Part shown: in pieces, positions 24,300 to 37,500 of the stretch
How the letters are laid out: every line of letters starts with the position of its first letter
Position numbering within the stretch: position 1 is the stretch's first letter
Source of the DNA: Apostichopus japonicus
Lineage: Eukaryota > Echinodermata > Holothuroidea > Aspidochirotida > Stichopodidae
NCBI RefSeq assembly: GCF_037975245.1
Contig: NC_092569.1
Coordinates: forward strand, 22,656,168 to 22,720,167
Reading direction: 5' to 3'
DNA: 64,000 nucleotides
The notes under the pieces: generated by a model
What the model was told of the DNA's origin: nothing
Database searches by the model: none
Seen by the model: the letters and a program-made list of their open reading frames with translations, nothing else
Program-made: the position numbers and the translations under genes

Positions 24300-24664
24300 A
24301 CGAGTACGAAAAAACCCAATCTACTGATTCATCGGCTAAATTGGTTACAGGCATAACAAATAGTTCCTTGGAAATTTTACAAAGTAGTTTTACAGACACG
24401 TAAATGACCATTTTATCATTATAGTAAGAGATGAAATCAAAAGTAAAAAACAAAAATATCAAAATGTTCAAAGTAGTGAGCTTACGATTTGTAAAGTCCA
24501 GAAACTCAGAACTCCAAGACAAAAACATGTCGAAAAGGATCACTAGCCCGAGTTCCTTGGGCCAAACAATAGAATCCATAATATAGTTCCAGGTCCAAAG
24601 TAATAGAAATATGTCCAATAAGGAAATGGTGTAAAGGTCCCAAATTGTTCAGGGGGAACTCTGT

Positions 24665-25459
24665 TCAGCCCATTGAAGAAAAGTCGTACGGCTTCCCTCC
24701 ATGCGCTCTCCAGCCGCCAGCAGCGAAGTGTAATCTAGTTCCTTGACGAAAAAGTTCATTTACTCTGGGGAGCCCCTTTCGCTTTTCCAAGAGATCTACC
24801 TTCGTGAGATCGTCAACGACGTGATGGTTTTCCTCCCTCAGAGCCCGTCTCGCATTCTTCATTACTGACAGCTTGTCGTTAAACTTCACTAATTTGACGA
24901 GAATATGGCGACTCCGGTTTGGTACAGATCTCCCATCACGGTGAGCACGTTCGATCGGGCACTTATTCACTCCCGTCTTAGCAAACACCTCTGAGGCAAT
25001 CTTGAGACAATCCTCTCCTTGGGAGTAGTCCATCCCAACAATGCGGACATTGCTGCGGCGAGAAAATCTTTCTTGTTTATTGATCAGCATTGCTTGATCC
25101 TCTTGTGTCTTCGATAAGACCTCAATCTTCTCCTCTAAAGCGTTGCAAATTGTTTTCAGCTCGGTGTTCTCGGCCTTAAGTGCTTTGATTTCCTTTGTGT
25201 TCTTTGCAATGGCTTTGCCAAACTCTTTACGAATTTTCTGTAATTCAGCATAGATCAGTTCTATTGACGTATCCAACGTATCAGTCAGCTGTTGTACAGA
25301 CGTCGCGTCGTCACTGTCTTCCGTGTCATCAGTGCGAGTGTCCTGTGGTAGGGTTGGGCTTAGGCTCAGTTTCTGTTGTCGTAAAGCGGCGGCTTCAGCC
25401 AGCGTTTTCTTTCCCAAACTGCCCTTCGGACGTCCTCGCTGAGACATGTTTCCGTTCAA
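24665..25459 (-). CDS. LINE ORF1 protein (coiled coil plus RNA-binding domain)
   Basis: Intact 264-residue frame. The basic N-terminus has an AT-hook-like R-G-R-P-K-G (residues 8-13). An acidic Ser/Thr-rich stretch lies at 40-60. A heptad-rich helix at about 60-135 should form a coiled coil. R-R-S-N-V-R-I-V-G at 134-142 opens an RRM-like fold, followed by an L1 ORF1-type C-terminal domain with R-A-H-R and R-H-I-L-V-K. In L1-type elements this protein coats the LINE RNA and acts as a nucleic-acid chaperone. Unlike ORF2 it has no internal stop. Confidence 0.8.
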   Translation of the reverse strand: MNGNMSQRGRPKGSLGKKTLAEAAALRQQKLSLSPTLPQDTRTDDTEDSDDATSVQQLTDTLDTSIELIYAELQKIRKEFGKAIAKNTKEIKALKAENTELKTICNALEEKIEVLSKTQEDQAMLINKQERFSRRSNVRIVGMDYSQGEDCLKIASEVFAKTGVNKCPIERAHRDGRSVPNRSRHILVKLVKFNDKLSVMKNARRALREENHHVVDDLTKVDLLEKRKGLPRVNELFRQGTRLHFAAGGWRAHGGKPYDFSSMG

Positions 25460-25606
25460 AAAGTAGCAGATGGAGGTTATGAAATGTATGTCACAGTGGC
25501 AAAACCTAAAAACTGGACCTGGAGCGTGAAATTTACGGTAAAATATCCAGCCCGGAAGGAACGGTGTTTCTACTGGAACATGTCAGGCTCGTTTTTCAGC
25601 AAGGAA

Positions 25607-26440
25607 TGTTAAGCTGAATTAATTTCGGTGATCAAATATAAATCAGTTTCTTGTCGAAATTTAGACAACCATAGTCGACATATTCTCACTGAAATTCGCT
25701 CTTATTAAACATATATTAATTGAAATCACCGTTGCGTATGTTTTAAATTACCATAATTGAAATAATGACAGACTATTCTCTCTGATAAGTCTTGTTTTTC
25801 TCGCTACGAGATCCGATGTCACATAATGTGGGAAGCAATCATTTTCAATTTTGCTTTAAAGTCAACCAATCCGTGCATGCGGTAATGTTTTGTAACGAGT
25901 AAAGACATGAGCGTCAATGTTAAAAGACTGACCACGGATAAAACTGAAGGAGTCTGCTCGTAGCGAGCGCCTTGGGGCAAAATATTTTTCGGGTGGGGTC
26001 AAAGGGCCCGCCTTACGGCCCTGACGGGGTCCAGGGCAAAAGTCCCGGCGAAAGCCGAAGTCTAACAGTTTGTTACTGTTTGGTTACTGCATTTTTACCA
26101 AAAGTCAGTCCTGGCAAGTTATTAGACATACGAAAGACTTATCTATTTAATATCCGGGTGAAACTTAGGGCCTTTATCATGATTGATAAAATCGTATCCT
26201 GAACCCAAACGGAAACATTCTCAATGTTTGGTTTTTCAAATACAATAATCTTGTTATACAGATGTCTACAATATGCACACATAAGGTACCGTAAGTACAA
26301 TAAAAAAAAATCACCATTGGGTATCTGGGCACATTCACTTTATCGGGAAATAACAATACTTCAGTTCCCAAGCCAAGGTAGAATCTCTAGGGGTAGTTGA
26401 GTGATATCGAGAACAATTATGTATCGTCTAAATGATGTCG
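25607..26440 (+). other. Block R sequence right of the LINE, non-coding
   Basis: Aligns with 46442-47058 and 50761-51050. It includes a GC-richer patch around 25970-26060 with GGGTCAAAGGGCCCGC-type sequence. No coding region. Confidence 0.6.
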
Positions 26441-27459
26441 GTATATACTAGGGCCTTTTACGAAATTGTTAGTCGGTGGGCCACCTCCCAAACTGGACCA
26501 TTATGACACTATCGAAACGTAGCGCCCGCATCGGTTGGAGCGTAGCTCAGCAAGAATTTTTTTATTGCGAAAAATGCCCGCCCCAGATTGCCAGAAATGG
26601 TACATTGCGAGCCATGTAAGTTGCATATGAACATTCTAAAATGTGAGATCTCATGTTGTAGAAAATTTTACTCTCCACAAAAAAAAAAAATATATGAGAA
26701 GAATTCGTTGCGGGATAAAATCACTTCGTAAGGGAGAAATAGGTCTTTACGTTACTTCATAAGGCAAGTGAGCTGAGTGGATCGGCCGTGTAACTGACTG
26801 AGCTTCAATATTGTTAGTTAAATCAACGGGGCACTGATTAAGGGGCTAAAAATATAACTAATAGGCCTTTATGAAACACAGAGAAGTAATAAGTATATAG
26901 TCCAGGCGTTCACATAATCATAGGCCTACTTCCATTTAGGAAGTTGAACTCTCAGGGGGCGCAGCTGCCTCCCCCCCCCCCCCTCCATGCAGGTTAAAAA
27001 TAATATGCTGGAAAGGGGATTAGCGAATGCTGTTGACTTTCATGATCTGCTGGCTCATTATGTAGCCTGAGAGTTATATGGGCGTTGTTCCTCATTTAAT
27101 TTACGCTACAAATAAAATCATTTATTCTTAAGTATCAGCCTGCCCCCCCCCCCATTCCTTCTCATGATTGATGACCTTTAGCCAAGTCAAGGGAAACAGA
27201 GTCAACCCTCTACTGCAGCCAAGTATTTAAGACATGGTAGACTTTATCCAATAGAAAGGACACCACAACCGGAGCAGATTAGAATTTGCTCTATTGACGT
27301 CAATTTAAGATCATTTCGATTCAGAGAGAATCAAATCGAAAACATGATTGGTTTCAAAAAGTCCAATGAAGATACCGTAGTATTCATTACAAGAAGACTC
27401 ATGAGTCATAATATTTGTTATGATTTTAGCTTCACTTTTATTTCAAGCACAAATCCGTG

Positions 27460-27740
27460 TCCAAGGTTTCAGACTTCCTTGTTCTGTTTTCTACGGACGC
27501 TGTTGAGTAGCAGTTCTCATGCAATGTCTTCCATTTGTTGTATGTATTTATCACGTAATGAATTGAACCAATACATTTAGTGAATTATTTGTAGTAACAA
27601 AGATGGAAACAATGTTTTACTGTACGTTATAAATTCCCCCAGGCAGTATCTGTAGCAACCTGTTAGTAGGTGAAAGTTATTTTCAACTTGTAATTCAGAC
27701 AAGAGCAGGTCTCTGTAGAAGACGATACGCGACCATCAAG
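27460..27740 (+). promoter_or_regulatory. 5' flank conserved with FReP genes 2 and 3 (copy 1)
   Basis: Shares GACTTCCTTGTTCT with TACGGACGCTG, a TTTTACTGTACGTTATA region, and GAAAGTTATTTTCAACTTG with the flanks of the exon 1 copies at 31467 and 57114. Probably promoter plus 5' UTR; no TATA box or start site can be assigned. Confidence 0.4.
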
Positions 27741-27813
27741 ATGTACTGTAATAAACTTTATTCGTTAGTTCGAGTTTCATTTTTCCTTTGGACAGGCGTG
27801 TTTCTCAATTCAA
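27741..27813 (+). pseudogene. Remnant FReP exon 1 (signal peptide)
   Basis: ATG at 27741 opens a signal-peptide-like frame whose core K-L-Y-S-L and S-F-F-L-W-T matches K-F-Y-S-M and L-F-F-L-W-T of FReP genes 2 and 3. The preceding 80 bases also match their 5' flank (GAAAGTTATTTTCAACTTG against GAAAGTCATTATCAACTTG). A possible donor (CAA then GTAAAA) gives phase 1 instead of phase 0. No following exon is found before the LINE fragment at 28157. This is probably the start of a lost gene copy, though use as an alternative exon is possible. Confidence 0.5.
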
Positions 27814-28156
27814 GTAAAATTGTTGGTGTCTAAAATACATCTCTTTAAATAGATGCTTCATAGGGGAAAAAATATCATACGGAGTGCAAATATGTGACAT
27901 CGTCATAACCATTAAAAGTCACCAATCATTATGCGCTTATTACAAAGCATATCAATACATATTGATAGCTGATGAAATAAAATCACATATACATTTTATT
28001 ACATTTTTTAACTCCATATATTGATATCTTTCGTTTCCAATGAACAATCAATTGTAAACTGTAATTCGATTTGCTAAAAATTATATAAACGATTACATTA
28101 ACGACCTAACAAAGTAACACTTAAACTCATAAGCATTTATAAATAAACAAACAGAA

Positions 28157-29262
28157 TTAATAGAAAAGAAACTCACATAGCCCCACCCCCAAAAAAATTA
28201 ATAATAATAAATAAATATTGTCATCTTTTCTTAGAAAGTAATTAATACATTCATTTATTGAACATGTCATTTTTAAGAGTGTACTACGGCATTCCTTACT
28301 TGCTTTGTTAAGTATGTAATATTCTACCTGTAAATAATATTTGAGTTTGGAGTAAAATGCAATAGCATCTGACAGCTTATCACCTAATTTGCAACTGAGG
28401 ACATTATACTTTGCATGTAAAAGATAAACAGTTGATCGAATGTTTAGCTTCTTCGATATAACCAAACTAAACGTGATCATGGTTAATACCAACGTTTCTC
28501 TTTAGGCAGAGGTTATCAGACTCTAACCAGAAGGTTTTTAACAAAATCACATTCTCAAACCAAATGCTTTAGTGTTTCATTTTCTTTCTGACAAAATTTA
28601 CAAAACGAGCTATCATTTACATTGATCTTGAATAAAAACATGTTGGTACTAAGTATTCTATGCAAGAAACGGAACTGAAAGTAATGTGTTTTGGTATCTC
28701 TTACAGCCAGATAAGGTAACGTAAACATGATTTCCAGTCATACGTCTTGCTATCGATTTCATGCCATTTCTGGATTGCTGTTGGTTGTTATGATTTGTTC
28801 TCTATTAGATACTTGTAAAAATACTTCGTGACTTTGGGTGACGTAATAGCTTTTACAAGGCGTTGCTTAATACCATTTGTGTTGTGAGCGTTATTTACAC
28901 TTTTCTTTCAAGGTTTTGGAACCGCCGACCAAATTTCGAAATAAAAAGTAAAAGTGAAATGATCCAGATCAAGCTTAGTACAAAAACCATCATAACCAAT
29001 AACCATTGTTGTCGAAAAAGTCACGCAATCGAAAAGCACCTTTTTGTTTGAGAATATTTGATAAAAAAAGGATCTTATTATAAATATTGATGAATTCATT
29101 ATTCAAAACAATCTGGTTACAATACGTATCTGGGGGTCTGTAGTAAAAATCCGACCATGCATAACTCACGTCACGAATACAATTATTTGAGATATTAATG
29201 TCCTTTTTATAAAAGTTGCATTTGAATACAAATCCTTTTCCATATCTCTTTATAATTACTTA
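28157..29262 (-). mobile_element. 5'-truncated L1/Tx1-type LINE fragment
   Basis: On the minus strand, 29262 to about 28500 encodes pieces matching the ORF2 C-terminus of the LINE at 20548: K-Y-G-K-G-F-V-F, A-W-S-D-F, D-F-F-D-N-N-G, then Q-F-R-F-L-H-R-I-L and C-K-F-C with L-K-H-L, the C-terminal zinc-finger region. The 111-residue frame at 28157-28492 lies in its tail. Frames shift repeatedly. Substitutions show a different subfamily or an older copy. Confidence 0.7.
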
Positions 29263-30552
29263 CAATTACTAAGACACATAGGAGATGACTATGACTAACC
29301 ATATTTGTAATACACATGAGATGCAACAGGTTGTCATCTCTGGGTCAGCATGAATAGTTCATGGAATTAAGACACAGGGGGCTTCTACGAATATGATGTG
29401 GGTGTAGGGGTGAATAAGTCATGAACAGGAAGTAAGTAGTTACTCTTAAGACAAAGAGGCATGGAATCACATGTTTAAAGTAATGTGATGGGGAAATAAC
29501 TACATACCAAATTACACTTAATATTAAAAATACAACTCAAATATTTTCTTGACAGGTTATCAGCAAGGAGTGGGGACGTGGAAGTTCTCTCCCCGCTCGA
29601 ATGAGCACCAGATACAAACACAAACAATGATATTGGTACGACTGTTTGCCAATTAGTTTACTTTGAAAACGACGATTATGAACGAACATGCCACCGAGGG
29701 AGCAGGTAACAACAACAAATATATGAATAAATCCGTGAAACAGGCTTTACTATTTAAGGTGAAAATTGTTATGTTTGGGTTAGTAACACAGAATATATAC
29801 AGACAGCAAGACAAATGGATCAACACACATGCTCTCGATTACATTCAAGGACTTGCTTCCGGTGAACACACGACCTTACATATTTCTTCTTAGCAAAGGT
29901 TGATGATTAACTATTAAAACATTTTTTTTTTCAAATCCCAATATTTTTTTACTCATGAACGTTCATATCAAAAACATAATATTGAAATACTCCAATTGAA
30001 AGTTCATTATTTGAAATATAACTCTAATGTAGAAATATATTAAGCTACTTGGTGTTAACATCAAATTGAACAACAAGCAGTGATTTTAGAACAATTTAGG
30101 TATATTTTATAATGCAGTCCGTGCCGATGTTAAACATAAATTACCATGATCATTGCAAAGTTTACACATTTTACTAACCCTACCTAATAGGGTATTCCTT
30201 TTGTTAGCGTGAAAGAATCAAAGAATGAGATTAAGAAAGCAAATACAATATCATCTTTCAAGAAATAAATAGATAAGCAAAGTGTTTATAAGTAGGTCGT
30301 TTGAATCCATACAAGTCAGGTGGTTTCCATTTGATTAGTGAGTTCCCTTTGAGATTTTGACTAGGTTAATATTTTGTGGGACATTGAATTATATTGGTTT
30401 CATCGCAACCACTGTAGAATGATTGAGTATATCGTCACATTCTCTCATTTTTACACATCTTTATCCGAAAATGCAGCTCTACAAATGTTTATACCTTTAA
30501 ATACAGCAAGCTCTCTCGCTTATTTATTTTTAAACATGAAAAAGTAAATAGT
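29263..30552. other. Intergenic DNA, no gene found
   Basis: A 76-residue frame at 29663-29893 has no domain or splice context. No repeat partner was recognised inside the window. Confidence 0.45.
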
Positions 30553-31221
30553 TCTTTGAATAACGATACGAAGTTCATTTTCCATGATTCAAGTTTACTA
30601 ACTTTCTAAACACAAAGCATAAGCTCTAGCAAAAAAAAAATGGAATTCAACAATTATTTCAAACTATCCTTGTCAGACCTCTTTAAGTCTTCACCCTGTG
30701 TATTAATATACAATTGATAAAGTAACAATTCCCACACGAAACACTACAGACTTTGATGTAAATGTTTCAAGTGGATTTTACTATTAATCGTTTGCGTCCC
30801 TTTCATATTCATATAAATATGATAATGGCTAGTTTTACTTCTCCATCAGTATAGCCCTACTTGTAATATAAAGCTACGGTGATTTACTGCCTTCAGTTTA
30901 CTGTCAGCATACCGTAGTTTTTTCATCGTTTCGTCAGGGCGTTAAAGAGAAGTACAGGGTTTGACGGGAAATTAGAACCTCAATAAGTCCTAGATTGGCT
31001 TTCTATATATAGTCTTCTTTCAACCATTTTTTAAAGTTTAGTTTTATTCTGAATACAGAAATGTTTAATTAAATTTAATTTAAGTAATATTTATTTAAAC
31101 AAAGGCTATTTAGCTTAACGTTATGGACTTGACCGAAGATCACAGTTGTGTTTCCCGATGATATCAAGATGGCTGACTCATAGTTTGTACTGTACTATTT
31201 AAGTAGTCTCGATTTCCTTGT

Positions 31222-31466
31222 CCAATGAGGTTTGACTTCCTTGTTCTTCTGTCTACCGACGCGCGTAAAGAATAACATTTAGTGGAAACTACCATTTTAC
31301 TACAGTGCATTTTTTCAATGAGGTGAATTATGTTCTGTATTTTCTACCGTACATACTAAATTACTCGATGCAAGGTACGATTTGTCATCGACAGAGGTGA
31401 AAGTCATTATCAACTTGAAATCAGAGAAGGGCGAGTCACCAGAAAATATTTCACTCTTTCGTCAAA
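31222..31466 (+). promoter_or_regulatory. Putative promoter and 5' UTR of FReP gene 2
   Basis: Highly similar to 56860-57113 and in part to 27460-27740. Conserved blocks: GGTTTGACTTCCTTGTTCTT, TCTACCGACGCG, ACTCGATGCAAGGTACG, TTATCAACTTG and AGAAGGGCGAGTCACCAGA just before ATG. No clear TATA box. Confidence 0.4.
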
Positions 31467-31544
31467 ATGATCAGCAAGTTTTATTCAATGTTCCAATTTT
31501 TATTTTTCCTTTGGACAACTAGCTGCCTCGTTTTTCGTGAATCG
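31467..31544 (+). CDS. FReP gene 2, exon 1 (signal peptide)
   Basis: 26 codons: M-I-S-K-F-Y-S then a hydrophobic core rich in Phe and Leu ending near T-T-S-C-L. The donor is TCG then GTAAGT, phase 0. Near-identical copy at 57114-57191. Confidence 0.88.
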
Positions 31545-34500
31545 GTAAGTTCTATTACTTTTATATTTTTAATTAAATCCAGCATAAAAGTCAAAGTCAA
31601 TTCAGGTTTGGTGCCTTCTAATGTAGCACACAGAAAATACAGATAAGAATTTTAAACGCATTTCATTATGTACCTTCTTCAGTCATCTGTCGTAGTATAT
31701 ATATTTTAATGTACTCGCGCGATAACAGACTTTGAACCTAAGGTTTTGATTGTTCAAAAGATGGTATATGATATTGGAAATGGAGATATGATAATTCCTT
31801 AAATTCAGTACAATGTTCATATTTGGTATATTGTAGTGATCTGTATTGAAATAAACATCATTGTCTGTAACGCTTCTAAAGTCCGTAACAAATAATTCAA
31901 AAATTAAACGCAAAGGATATTGAAGTGTTTAGAGTAAACTTTCGAGTAGATTTAAATATACTTTTTCAGAGTAATGAAATACTTTTAATTAATTTTAAGC
32001 TCCCTACAAAAAGAGTCCCAAATTAAAACAAAGTAAAAACGTTCAAATCTTGAATAGCAATTCTCCTTTTGACCATATTTTAAAGTAAAGTTTTGATTGT
32101 TCAAAAGATGGTATATGATATTGGAAATGGAGACATCATAATTCCTCAAATTCAATACAATGTTCATATTTGGTATATGGTAGTGATATGTATTGAAATA
32201 AACATCATTGTCTGTAACGCTTCAAAAGTCCGTAACAAATAATTCAAAAAATAAACGCAAAGGATATTGAAGTGTGTAGAGTAAACGTTTGAGTGGATTA
32301 AGAAATACTTTTTTCAGAGTAATGAAATACTTAAAATTAATTTTAAGCTTCCTACAAAAAGAGTTTCAAATTAAAACAAAGTAAAAACGTTCAAATCTTG
32401 AAGTGCAATTCTCCCTTTTGACCATATTTTAAATTAAAGTTTTGATTGTTCAAAAGATGGTGTATGATATTGGAAATGGAGACATCATAATTCCTCAAAT
32501 TCAATACAATGTTCATATTTTGGAATCCTGTATTTGTTTGTATCAGAATAACAATGATGGTCTGTATCGCTTCAAAAGTGCGTAAGAAATAATTCAACAA
32601 AATAATAATAAACGCAAAGTATATTTCAGTAATTGGAGTTAACGTTGAAATTGATTCAGTTAAACCTTTTTCAGATTAATTTAAGTACTTAAGTTATTTG
32701 AAACTCCCCACAAACCACAAAAGAGTCTCGAAATTGAAACAAAAGACAAGCAATCAAATCTTGAACAGAAAGTCTCCTTTTGACTATATTTTAACAAATC
32801 AAGAAATAAAAAGAGATTTGAAAATCATTAAATATTATATTTTTGGCAAAGATATTGAAATTAGATTTAAATTAAATTAAATCTAATGCTTTCAAGTGTT
32901 TTATGTTTTACATTTAGCTCAGAAATTACAAGCTTTAACTTTATACTTTCTGCAATGTGTTGAAGAAGCCACTAGTTGTATGTAAAGTAAAGGTGTTAGA
33001 TGAAAGATCCGATAATAAGGACGGATTTTTGTTGTTGCAAATTCGATAAATAATTGTAATAGTACTAGTAACTTAGTAACGTTCTGGAACCATTTAAGAC
33101 ACAAACATGTAGTTAAACATTCAAAGTTCCTTAAATAAAAACGATATAAAAGTTGTATAAAATATTGAGCTCTTGTTGTGTTAGTAATTCATAAACCTGT
33201 ATTCCTACCTTTAACTTTAAAATTGAACATTAAACTGTTAATAGTATATCTCTCATAGGTACAACTTCAGAACTTTCATGTGTTTAAAAAAGACGTGCTA
33301 AAATTTGTAATAGGATTTTATCATTAATGAAATCAGACATAATACAGACTGTCATAAATGCAAGTTTTACCGATAGTATAAATCAAATACGGTAGACTCA
33401 ATTATATTAATAGAAACGTTATAGCTACATGCCCACACTTTGAATATCTCGCTTCAGATTCTTAACTTTATAATAATTAACGAGAAAAGAATTTTTTTAC
33501 TTGATATTAATTACAGTTTTCATCCGTCTAATTCAATTCACATTGAAACTTATGATTTACTATAATGCCACCAATTTTGTATTCCGATGTAGATCTTCTT
33601 TATTTATCAGAAATTTATCAATTTCAATGAAGCAATGGACAAATAACAATGTTAAATTTTAATTGAGTAACCAATTTAGCGTAAACTCTACATGATTTAC
33701 TGAGGATAAAGAAAATTAAAGTTAATGCCAGACGTAAAAATCTCTGGACTTACAGTTTTGTCCAATTTGCCATATTTAAATGAGAGAAGGCAAATATACA
33801 TGAAATATATATCATTTTAATATACAAAGACCTATTCGCAAAGTCTATAATAAAACTTCAAGCAACTTAATAAATATTTCTTAAGATTTGCAGAATCTGT
33901 CGAGCATTTGTAGTTAACCCATAGATACATTTTTATATCCTTCAAAGATTTAGAAAAAAAGCAAATAAGTCATATTGCACATCGATTTGGGGAAAGAATG
34001 AGTTAATATTATTTCACCTTCTAAACTTTGAGAACCATTGGCATATCATTCTTCTCAACTGCTTCTTCATTTAATGTATTGTAGTCTTACAAAAGTTATA
34101 CAACTCGTTTAAGATTATACGAGGATGAGAGAAGTCAGAAAATAAATAGAGCATGTTTCTGAATTTCAAATAAAAGAATATACCAGCATACGTTTATTGT
34201 AAATTGTCGTAACGTGATCTATTAAATCATATTTTGTGTGTAGCTTCAAGAAAGTAGAAAATTCTATAATAACTCAAACAAGACAAATTGAAAAAAATCG
34301 AAATCAATGTTTTGTAAAAAGGACCCCTTCTTTGTCCCTTAAAGTTAGAGGTTCGGTTATGACTAAAACAATTTTTTTTATAAAAACATTTTTGGGTACA
34401 ATAATTTTTCAAACATAGAACAGTATCGTCAATATGAGTTTTTTTAGTACTGGTAAAGTTCCTGTGAGACTTGCTTCACCAGTGCAAAGCTATGTCAATC

Positions 34501-37500
34501 GTAAGTAAGCTACATATTACGACCTTCGTTTCAGGACAAAAAAAATTAAGAAACGGACGTAATATGTACTGTCAAATTAATTACTAAGTGTAATACGTTC
34601 AACTAAATACGTGTAAGATAAAGTATTCCGCAACGTAATATGCAACCATGTTGATGATTTCTTATATTTGTTACTGTTTGTTCTTACGTTCGACTATCTA
34701 CAAAAGTATGTGGTTTGTGGTTCCACAATTTCCCACCATGATAAGATTTACAAACAAAAATCAGAAGATCCTAAGTAAATGTTAAACATTAATTTTTACT
34801 TTCAAAATAAAGAAAACATATATTTTGCTTAATTCCAATGAAATTTGAAAATCATTATTTTGTCTAATATTTTTATGAGTATTGATCATAGCTCCTACAA
34901 AGTAATATGATTCGCGATCAATATATTTTCTTGGTTCATCGGATCGTAACCCATTCCAGCAAATATCTTATGAAAATGTTAAGTGTTAATTCATTGCGGT
35001 TTCGAACAATATAAGTTCTGATAACTTTCTCGACTACTTACTTAGAGTTAAAGATTCCGGGATACAGGATAAATTTGGAAAGACCTTATATCCAACTAAG
35101 TAGGCTGAGACTTTTTTAAATATTCGAAAATTCAACATTTGTTGATTTGATCTTTTTCTGTTTATGTCAGACTCTTAATAATTAAGATCACAGCAACGAG
35201 ATGTTTGTAATTTAACACTGAAAGTCTATTGCTGAACATTGATACTTAATATATTGACGATACGTGTGTACATATCGGCTACCTCTCTTTATCCTTGTTA
35301 AGTTAGCTAAGCGATATGTTTAGTTATTCGTATACGTTTCTAAAAGGAGTATATCATAGTAACTTTAAAAAGGCACCAGACTTTATTTAAAGTTGATCAA
35401 AACTAACAGATACACCAATCCCATATTCGTAGATAAATAGCTTGTACGTCATTAATTATTATTCAAATAACCACACAAATAAATTGCTACTTGGAAAAAA
35501 AATTGAACAACCATAAGATAACAAAAATTGGAGGAATTATTTTGTCACATCTTGTTGTCAGCCAGCAGAAGATTTTGCAATTTTCATAAAAATATCTTAT
35601 CTAAATTTTTCTCTGAAGTTTATTACGCCATTTTCGATTGTAAAAAGTATTTCCTTCTCAAAATAAACTGAAATTCCGGAGCAATGTTTGTGTTTTTTAT
35701 GAAAAATACAAAAAATAACAATTCATTTAAAGGGAATGCCACGTAAAGAATTTTCTTTAAAAAAAAATGTCGTAATTTATTTATTCTGTAATCATTAGCT
35801 AAAAAAAATCTATACTTTAATTTGATATTTCTGGTTCCGTTGTCACTTTTTCAATACAAGTGATAATATGTGTGTACAACAAAACCTGAATCTACATGTG
35901 CATCGTTCAATCTTCCTCACTTTATTGATTTCTTCATGTTGAACAAAGCTAGTACGACAATGTTAAATCCTACCCCTCCCTAACAGCTCCCGCCCCTCCC
36001 AAAAATAGTTTAGTTAAGCTTTCGAAGGGATATTTAAAACCTTATCAGAAATTATCAGGGTTTAACTATAGTTAGGTATAATGATATTGTTTCCTCGTAG
36101 ATATTAAACTATATCCGTATGTAAACGAAATAAATGCATTTTCGCTTTAAATGCCTCGTCAATTTCTTTCTCTTTAATGTAAAGATGCAAAGATTGAGAT
36201 TACTCTCTGTTTGGAAAGAACGACAATGCCTATATCAAATATTGTATTGTCAACCAGGAAGGTTTAAGAATAGGGAATGTAAGTTAGAATTGTAGAAGGA
36301 AGAGCTATCGTTGTAAAAACGTAAACACAACTTAGTAGAATCATTTTGATCTGCTAGTCTACACATGTAATTTGCATTTTGATTAATTATCATTCGAGCG
36401 TTGTCTAATGAGCAGTCGAAGGATTTATGAGTATTGATTATTTATAGTGGAGTTACGCTGTTTATCTGAATTATGTTATGTGTTAACCTTTACCATATTT
36501 CTTATAACATTACTTTACTATTATATTTATTTACTCTTCTTAATAGATTCAAACACTCCATGCTTTGGCGATACATGTTTTAACCCTCCCTCTCCCGTTG
36601 TTTGAGAGAGAAATGTGTGAGCTTGTTAGCGAAAATATTTAAAAACGGACAACTTAAGAATAGATAAAGGCGAGTCGAGTGATATGTGTCCATCATCCGA
36701 ACCCCTTTATGTCCTCTAATGTCAATTGGAATATACTTGCTTTTTAATCTTTAATGACTTGAACCAATTTCAATATTTTCAATTTAAATAACAAGATTGT
36801 TGCACCTGCATAGTAACCGACCTATTCGCGACCCCCAAATCTATTCAACCGGCAATCACTACTTGTTTTGTTAATCGATGTATTAAAGTACGCCCAGTAA
36901 GTATTTCCATTAATACTTCTCAACGTAAATGGGACACATAATTCACATTGACTCGGAAATATAATAAGAACATGTTTTTAAAAAGTTTGAAATCTTTGAA
37001 AGTTGAAAGTTTGAAAATTTTCAGAGCTTGACATCCAGAGGTCACTGATTCGAATCATGTTTTATCTATAAACTTCTTTGCTCTATTTCATTGTTTAAAA
37101 CAACGAAGTCACTTTCCTGTTATTCATTTACATATATGAATTTTTCTTCGGTTAGAGTGCCCAACAGACAGGTGATGGATCTACTAATGGAAAGATATTA
37201 GGTGAGTGATGCTTACCCCTCTTGTTTCCAAACATGTAATTTAAATAAAAATTAAACCCTTGTAACATTAGATTTATCATGTTAACTGTAACGGGAGCAT
37301 ATACACAGCAATTGGGGCGTGGTTTGCGGGGCTTTGTCTGAAGTATTGGCAGACGAGAATGGATGGTGATTTAAGGTGTTTTCGGGCATTCAAATTCAAA
37401 ATAGTCGCCATAACTCATGTCAGATATGTCTGTTGAAGTGTAAAGTACATAGTGAATTGCATTTTCTGTGTTAAATTCAGACATCCTTTGCTATACTACG

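Larger units (their letters stand above)
20548..25596 (-). mobile_element. L1/Tx1-type LINE, inactive, with target-site duplication
   Basis: Reading on the minus strand: 5' UTR, ORF1 (25459-24665), a spacer of about 365 bases, ORF2 with apurinic-like endonuclease, reverse transcriptase and C-terminal zinc-finger region, then a poly(A) seen as a T run at 20550-20559. CAGCAAGGAA occurs at 20538-20547 and 25597-25606. The uninterrupted partner locus near 46435 has one copy, so this is a 10-base target-site duplication. Length is about 5.05 kb. Several stops and frameshifts in ORF2 make it dead. Confidence 0.88.
20030..27740 (+). repeat. Large duplicated block R, copy 1 (split by a LINE)
   Basis: Segments 20030-20547 and 25597-27740 align in order with 44447-46440, 46436-47058 and 50761-53035. 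Shared blocks include CACGATTACAAAAACCGTAG, the hairpin at 20221, CAGCAAGGAA, GACAACCATAGTC, GGGCCTTTATCAT, CTGGGCACATTCA and AACAATGTTTTACTGTACG. In this copy a 5 kb LINE sits at 20548-25596. The right end contains a promoter-like block and exon 1 remnant of a lost FReP gene. Confidence 0.75.

Noticed and set aside
31683-32600. Three similar minus-strand frames (N-I-V-L-N-L-R-N-Y)
   Set aside because: They arise from the 350-base tandem repeat in intron 1 of gene 2, are antisense to it, and are short.
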